Shown here in pieces: positions 60,209 through 64,000 of a DNA stretch of 64,000 nt (the stretch's first letter is position 1; the number at the start of each line of letters is the position of its first letter). The stretch spans positions 138,118,712-138,182,711 of the forward strand of contig NC_051849.1 in the NCBI RefSeq assembly GCF_905115235.1, in the 5' to 3' direction. The notes beneath the pieces are model-generated. The model worked only from the letters and a program-made list of their open reading frames with translations. It made no database searches and was not told the origin of the DNA. The DNA is from Hermetia illucens (taxonomy: Eukaryota; Arthropoda; Insecta; Diptera; Stratiomyidae). The translations under genes and the position numbers were made by a program.

Positions 60209-61489
60209 CTGAAATAGAAATGTCAAATTTATAGATTTAATCAGATATATAAGATGATATTCTTCAATAATTCATTGCCAGAATCAAATAAAAAGTTTTT
60301 TTCTAAATTCTTAACGCATAGAGCCCGGCGATCAATGTACGATTCAGGCGCTTGGCGTGATAAGTACAAATCCCAAACCGAAAGTTCGACCCATCAAGCA
60401 CGAAAGTCTTTGTTTTCTTATGTAAGAATATTTCGATGCATTTTTAGGTACACTCCTACGCAAAAGTATATCCTTGAGAAACCAATTCCCAGCTAATATT
60501 TATGGCAATCAAAGTGCTTAAATTGCCAAAGATCCTACATATCATTACCGAGAAACCGTAATAACATTTTAAAGGTTGGTACTTTTAAGAAAAAAACATT
60601 CAAATTTCAGGCATGCAATATGGGGCGCTGTAACATTTCAGGTAGAGTATTGTCCCTGTAATGTCGGATCCACGCGCATGGCATTTACCGCAAACTCAAA
60701 ACTTCCACAAACGTGCAACTTAATTCGGCTACTTGCTTTTTATCTCATCATACCATCACAAGCGCTTGCGGGAAATTTCCTTTGATTTATGCCAAAAAAA
60801 AACCGACACTTGATCGGATCAGTTGAAAGTACTTGCAAAACTACACAAACTACGACAAACACTTTATCCATACGTTTGAATTTACCACGGCTTGTTGAGG
60901 TTTGGTAAGCGCAGATAAGGATAAGGATAATAGATGGAAAGTGGTACCAGTATGATAAGATGCCGCAAGAAAAAAAGACTAGCGAAAGCGAAATAAAAGT
61001 TATAACAAATTTTCCCAAAAAAGGGCCTAATGGCGCTCATGAATTGAAGTTGGTTGGTGCTCGGTAAACAAGCTGACACTATCACTGTCACTGGACGTAA
61101 TATTCGCTTAAATCCTCTTCTCCTATTTGTCAATTCAATGCTTGTCAAAAACATCCTTAGATATTGCTGTGTAGTCTTACTTCCCCTTCCCAACCGTGGC
61201 TGTCGCGTTCTTGAATCTGTACAATGTAAATTTACTCGGATCCCCTTTTTCAAAAAGAACCTTCCCCGTGTGAACCATCCTTCGCGGTTCCATCTTTAAT
61301 CTCCCTTCCCTTACCCTTTTCAAACTCTGTAATTGCCTGAAGGACTGCTCTGCCAACTCCGATATTATTTCCCTTCGTAGGACACGTAGTGTGCACATCT
61401 TTGAAGTCTTCATTGCGGATTACGATATCTTTTGGTTCTGCCTCCTTCCTCACTTTTAATCGTAAGTGAAGCCACTTACTTGAACCCCC
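60209..61489. other. Probable intron of the ABHD2-like gene, no exon recognised
   Basis: If the ABHD2-like gene continues to the right, this is intron. Two overlapping - strand frames at 61177-61573 are Lys/Arg-rich and unrecognised; their right end is the antisense of the LINE that begins near 61490. Confidence 0.4.
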
Positions 61490-63660
61490 CCGTGTTGTTA
61501 TCGACTTTGAAAACATAAGCGAACGGCTATGCACTCTGCGTTTGCGATTCAAATTTTGAAATATAAGGTTCATTAACGTTCACGCCCCTACAGAGAAGAC
61601 TGTCGGAGAAGGATACCTTCTACGAGGCAGTAGAACGAACCCTTGAAGCCTGCCCCAGATATGATATCAAAATTATACTTGGGGATATTAACAGCCAAGT
61701 AAGGACAGAGCCCGTATTCAGGCGATACGTTGGATCCCATAGCTTACATCAAGATGCCAATGATAACGGACTGTGGATTATTCAATTAGCAGTGTCACAC
61801 GAAAATACTTCCAACAAGTACCTGATTTGCGCGAAAAACGGTCCACAAACAAACGTGGGCCTCTCTAGACGGAACTACTTTCAACCAAATTTACCACGTG
61901 CTGATCGAACGCCGCCACCTCTCAGCCTTGATGAATGTCAGAACATATAGGGGGGCCAATATAGACTCGGACCACTATCTCGTTGGCATGGTGCTCCCAG
62001 CTTGAATCACAACACCACCCAGAATCTCCTCTGACAATCAGGTGAGAGTCAACACTCCGCAACACCTATAAGGGAATGTCGCAATAGCCGCAGTCAACAG
62101 AGATCCTAGAGGTGAAGCATCAACCAATGATCTTCACAATCACTTGAAGAACGTTATCATTGAAACGGCCACAAACATACTTGGCGCCAGCCGCAAAGAG
62201 TCGGAACGGCTGGTTTGACCATAAATGTAAGCTAGCAACGGAACGGAAGAATGCTGTATACTGAGCAATGTTGCATTCTCAAAGGACGCAGGCACGCGCG
62301 GAGACTTATCACGAACTCCGGCGAGCGGAGAAGCGACTTCACAGACGGAAAGGAAGCCTGGGAGAATCAACAGGTCTGTGAACTCGTACAGGTAAAAGAG
62401 TCGAGCAGGGAAGCAACTTCACAAACGGAAAAAGGGAACCTGGGGGAAGCAACAAGTTTTTGAGCTCGAAAAGTGCAGGGACCAACCATACCAGGCGCGG
62501 AAATTTTACCAACAAGTCAGCAGGATGAAGACTTACACACCTCAATGCTCATGCTGCCGGGACAAGGAGGGAAATCTGATTTCCGACAAAATGGGCACAT
62601 TGGAGCGATGAGTTTTGTACTTTGATGAACTCCTGAACAACCAGAACATCAGCGAGTAGGAGGTCTCGCCAACTGAAGACGACGGACAAATACTGCCACC
62701 GCCAAGTGTAGAAGGAACAGTCCGCGCAATTCGTCGGTTTAAAAATCATAAGTCGCCAGGAGTCCATGGAATTACAGCCGAATTGGTTAAATATGGAGGC
62801 GACCAATTACCCTAAGTGGTTCATCAAATTGTGCTCAAGGTGTGGGACAGCGAGTTAATGTCTGACGACTGGCAAAGAGGCATTATCTGTCTCATACATA
62901 AAATGGGAGATGCACACAGTGCAGCAATTATAGAGGTATCACGTTGCTGAGTACCATCAATAAGATATTCTACTCTATCTTGCTAGGCCGGATAGCACCA
63001 TACGCCCAGAACCAAAGAGGCTTCACTCCTGGCAAATCAGCAACAGATCAGATTTGGTCTCTGCGGCAAGCGATGGAAAAGCTGTTGGAACATGGATATC
63101 AGTTGTACCATCTTTTCATCGATTTTAAAGCCACCTATGATAGCATTGCCAGGGTAAAAGTGTACACGCCCATGAGAGAACTCGGTATCCCGACGAAATT
63201 GACAAAACTGACTAGGCTTACCCTGACCAATGTGTAAGGTCAGATAAAAGCAGCAGGATCATTCTCAAGACCATTCGACATCAACAACGCTCTAAGCCAA
63301 GGGGATGCCCTATCATGCGTTCTCTGATCCATGGTGCTGAGGTAAATGCAAGAGGTACGATCCTCTTTAAGTCCACCCAGCTACTGGCCTATGCTGACGA
63401 TATCGACACTGGCCAAACAGGAAGGTTGTGGATAAAATCAGGCTCAATAGGTTACGGTGGGCGGGTCACTTAATCCGTATGGATGAGGATGATCCCACCC
63501 GGAAAGGCAGACCCTGCCTAAGATGGAGCGATGGCGTAGGCCAGGACGCCAGACAGCTTTTAGGGATATCGAATTGGTGGACCTCGGCGCAAAACCGGGA
63601 TGTCTAGAGTTCCTTATTAAGGCAGGCCTAGACCGGATACCGGTTGTTGCGCCGTAGATG
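61490..63660 (+). mobile_element. RTE-like LINE (subfamily 1), longest copy
   Basis: The + strand reads, in order: VVIDFENISERLCTLRLRF, FINVHAPTE, EKDTFYEAVERTLEACPRYD, ILGDINSQV, then DHVLIERRHLSALMNVRTYR and SDHYLVGMVL (APE endonuclease). A linker follows (62220-62700), then KSPGVHGITAELVKYGGDQL, NQRGFTPGKSATDQIWSLRQ, FIDFKATYDSIARVKVY and LLAYADDIDT (RT). Just after the YADD block about 500 bp are missing, and the C-terminal part follows at 63415 (VDKIRLNRLRWAGHLIRMDE in another frame). The 3' terminus GGTTGTTGCGCC is at 63642. It is dead, with several breaks. Confidence 0.8.
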
Positions 63661-64000
63661 ATGCATTACCTTTAGAAGCATTCTTATGAAAAAATTCCAA
63701 CATTTGCATCAATAGTTCGGGATAATTCAAAAAATTATAATGATTCAATATTTTGTGAACATGGATCAGTGAGAATTGCAAGAAGCATAACAGAAAATCA
63801 TTGAATTGCCTGAATTTTTTGGACATATTCATTCACCCATTCTTATGACTCGTATTCAAGGCACACACTTTCCGACCCACCTAGAAACCAATTCAAGCGG
63901 TTTGAATTAATTTTTGTTCCGTATGCGTATTCCTCCTAGTAAAAAGATACTTTCAAATTTCTCAATTTCAAAGTATTAAGTTGGAAAAATAGATCTCGGT
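63661..64000. other. No gene recognised
   Basis: This is AT-rich DNA at the window edge, with no ABHD2 exon and no repeat recognised. Confidence 0.4.

Noticed and set aside
61177-61573. Overlapping - strand frames (107 and 78 codons) as ABHD2-like exons
   Set aside because: The reading is Lys/Arg-rich and unlike alpha/beta hydrolases, and the right part is antisense of the RTE-like LINE.

Overview
The window looks like nuclear DNA of a fly (Diptera), probably not Drosophila. The DHHC enzyme at 9924-16398 agrees closely, as I recall it, with the Drosophila CG8314 type. Introns are short with GT-AG ends, intergenic DNA is AT-rich, and more than half of the window is old transposable-element sequence. 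I cannot name the species. No bacterial operon, CRISPR array, rRNA gene or free-standing tRNA gene was seen, and I recognised no LTR retroelement or other capsid-bearing element.

Host genes, left to right: a three-exon DHHC palmitoyltransferase (ZDHHC3/7 group, + strand, 9924-16398); MTERF4, a mitoribosome assembly factor (- strand, 22818-23704); two paralogous Ap4A hydrolases of the NUDT2/Apf type (both - strand, 26337-26832 and 37558-38047), the second with an altered Nudix box; a FASTK-family-like mitochondrial protein (+ strand, 39077-40883); pyroglutamyl-peptidase I (- strand, 49683-50378), with a possible divergent micro-exon at 50547; and the last coding exon of an ABHD2/Hydr2-type hydrolase (- strand, 60027-60208) whose other exons must lie beyond the right edge. 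They are unrelated housekeeping genes and do not form one pathway, although MTERF4 and the FASTK-like gene both appear to serve mitochondrial RNA or translation.

The rest is a layered archive of repeats. There are RTE-like LINEs of at least two subfamilies, R1/LOA-type LINE pieces, one LINE piece with a restriction-like endonuclease, two tRNA-derived SINE families (called SINE-A and SINE-B here), a Helitron relic with both ends, two mariner-type transposons, two fold-back/MITE-like insertions, and an abundant non-coding repeat of about 0.6-1.1 kb (called F1 here) with a (CTGT)n tract and a terminal hairpin. Nested insertions give relative ages: a Helitron, a mariner and a SINE-A each sit inside F1 copies, and another F1 copy sits inside an older mariner-like transposase.

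The most interesting leads are the F1 family (INE-1/Helentron-like in some traits), the possible mobilisation of SINE-A by the RTE-like LINE through a shared 3' tail, the diverged second NUDT2 copy, and a perfect 25-bp hairpin inside a LINE. All identifications come from reading the sequence and remembered family patterns. No search was run.
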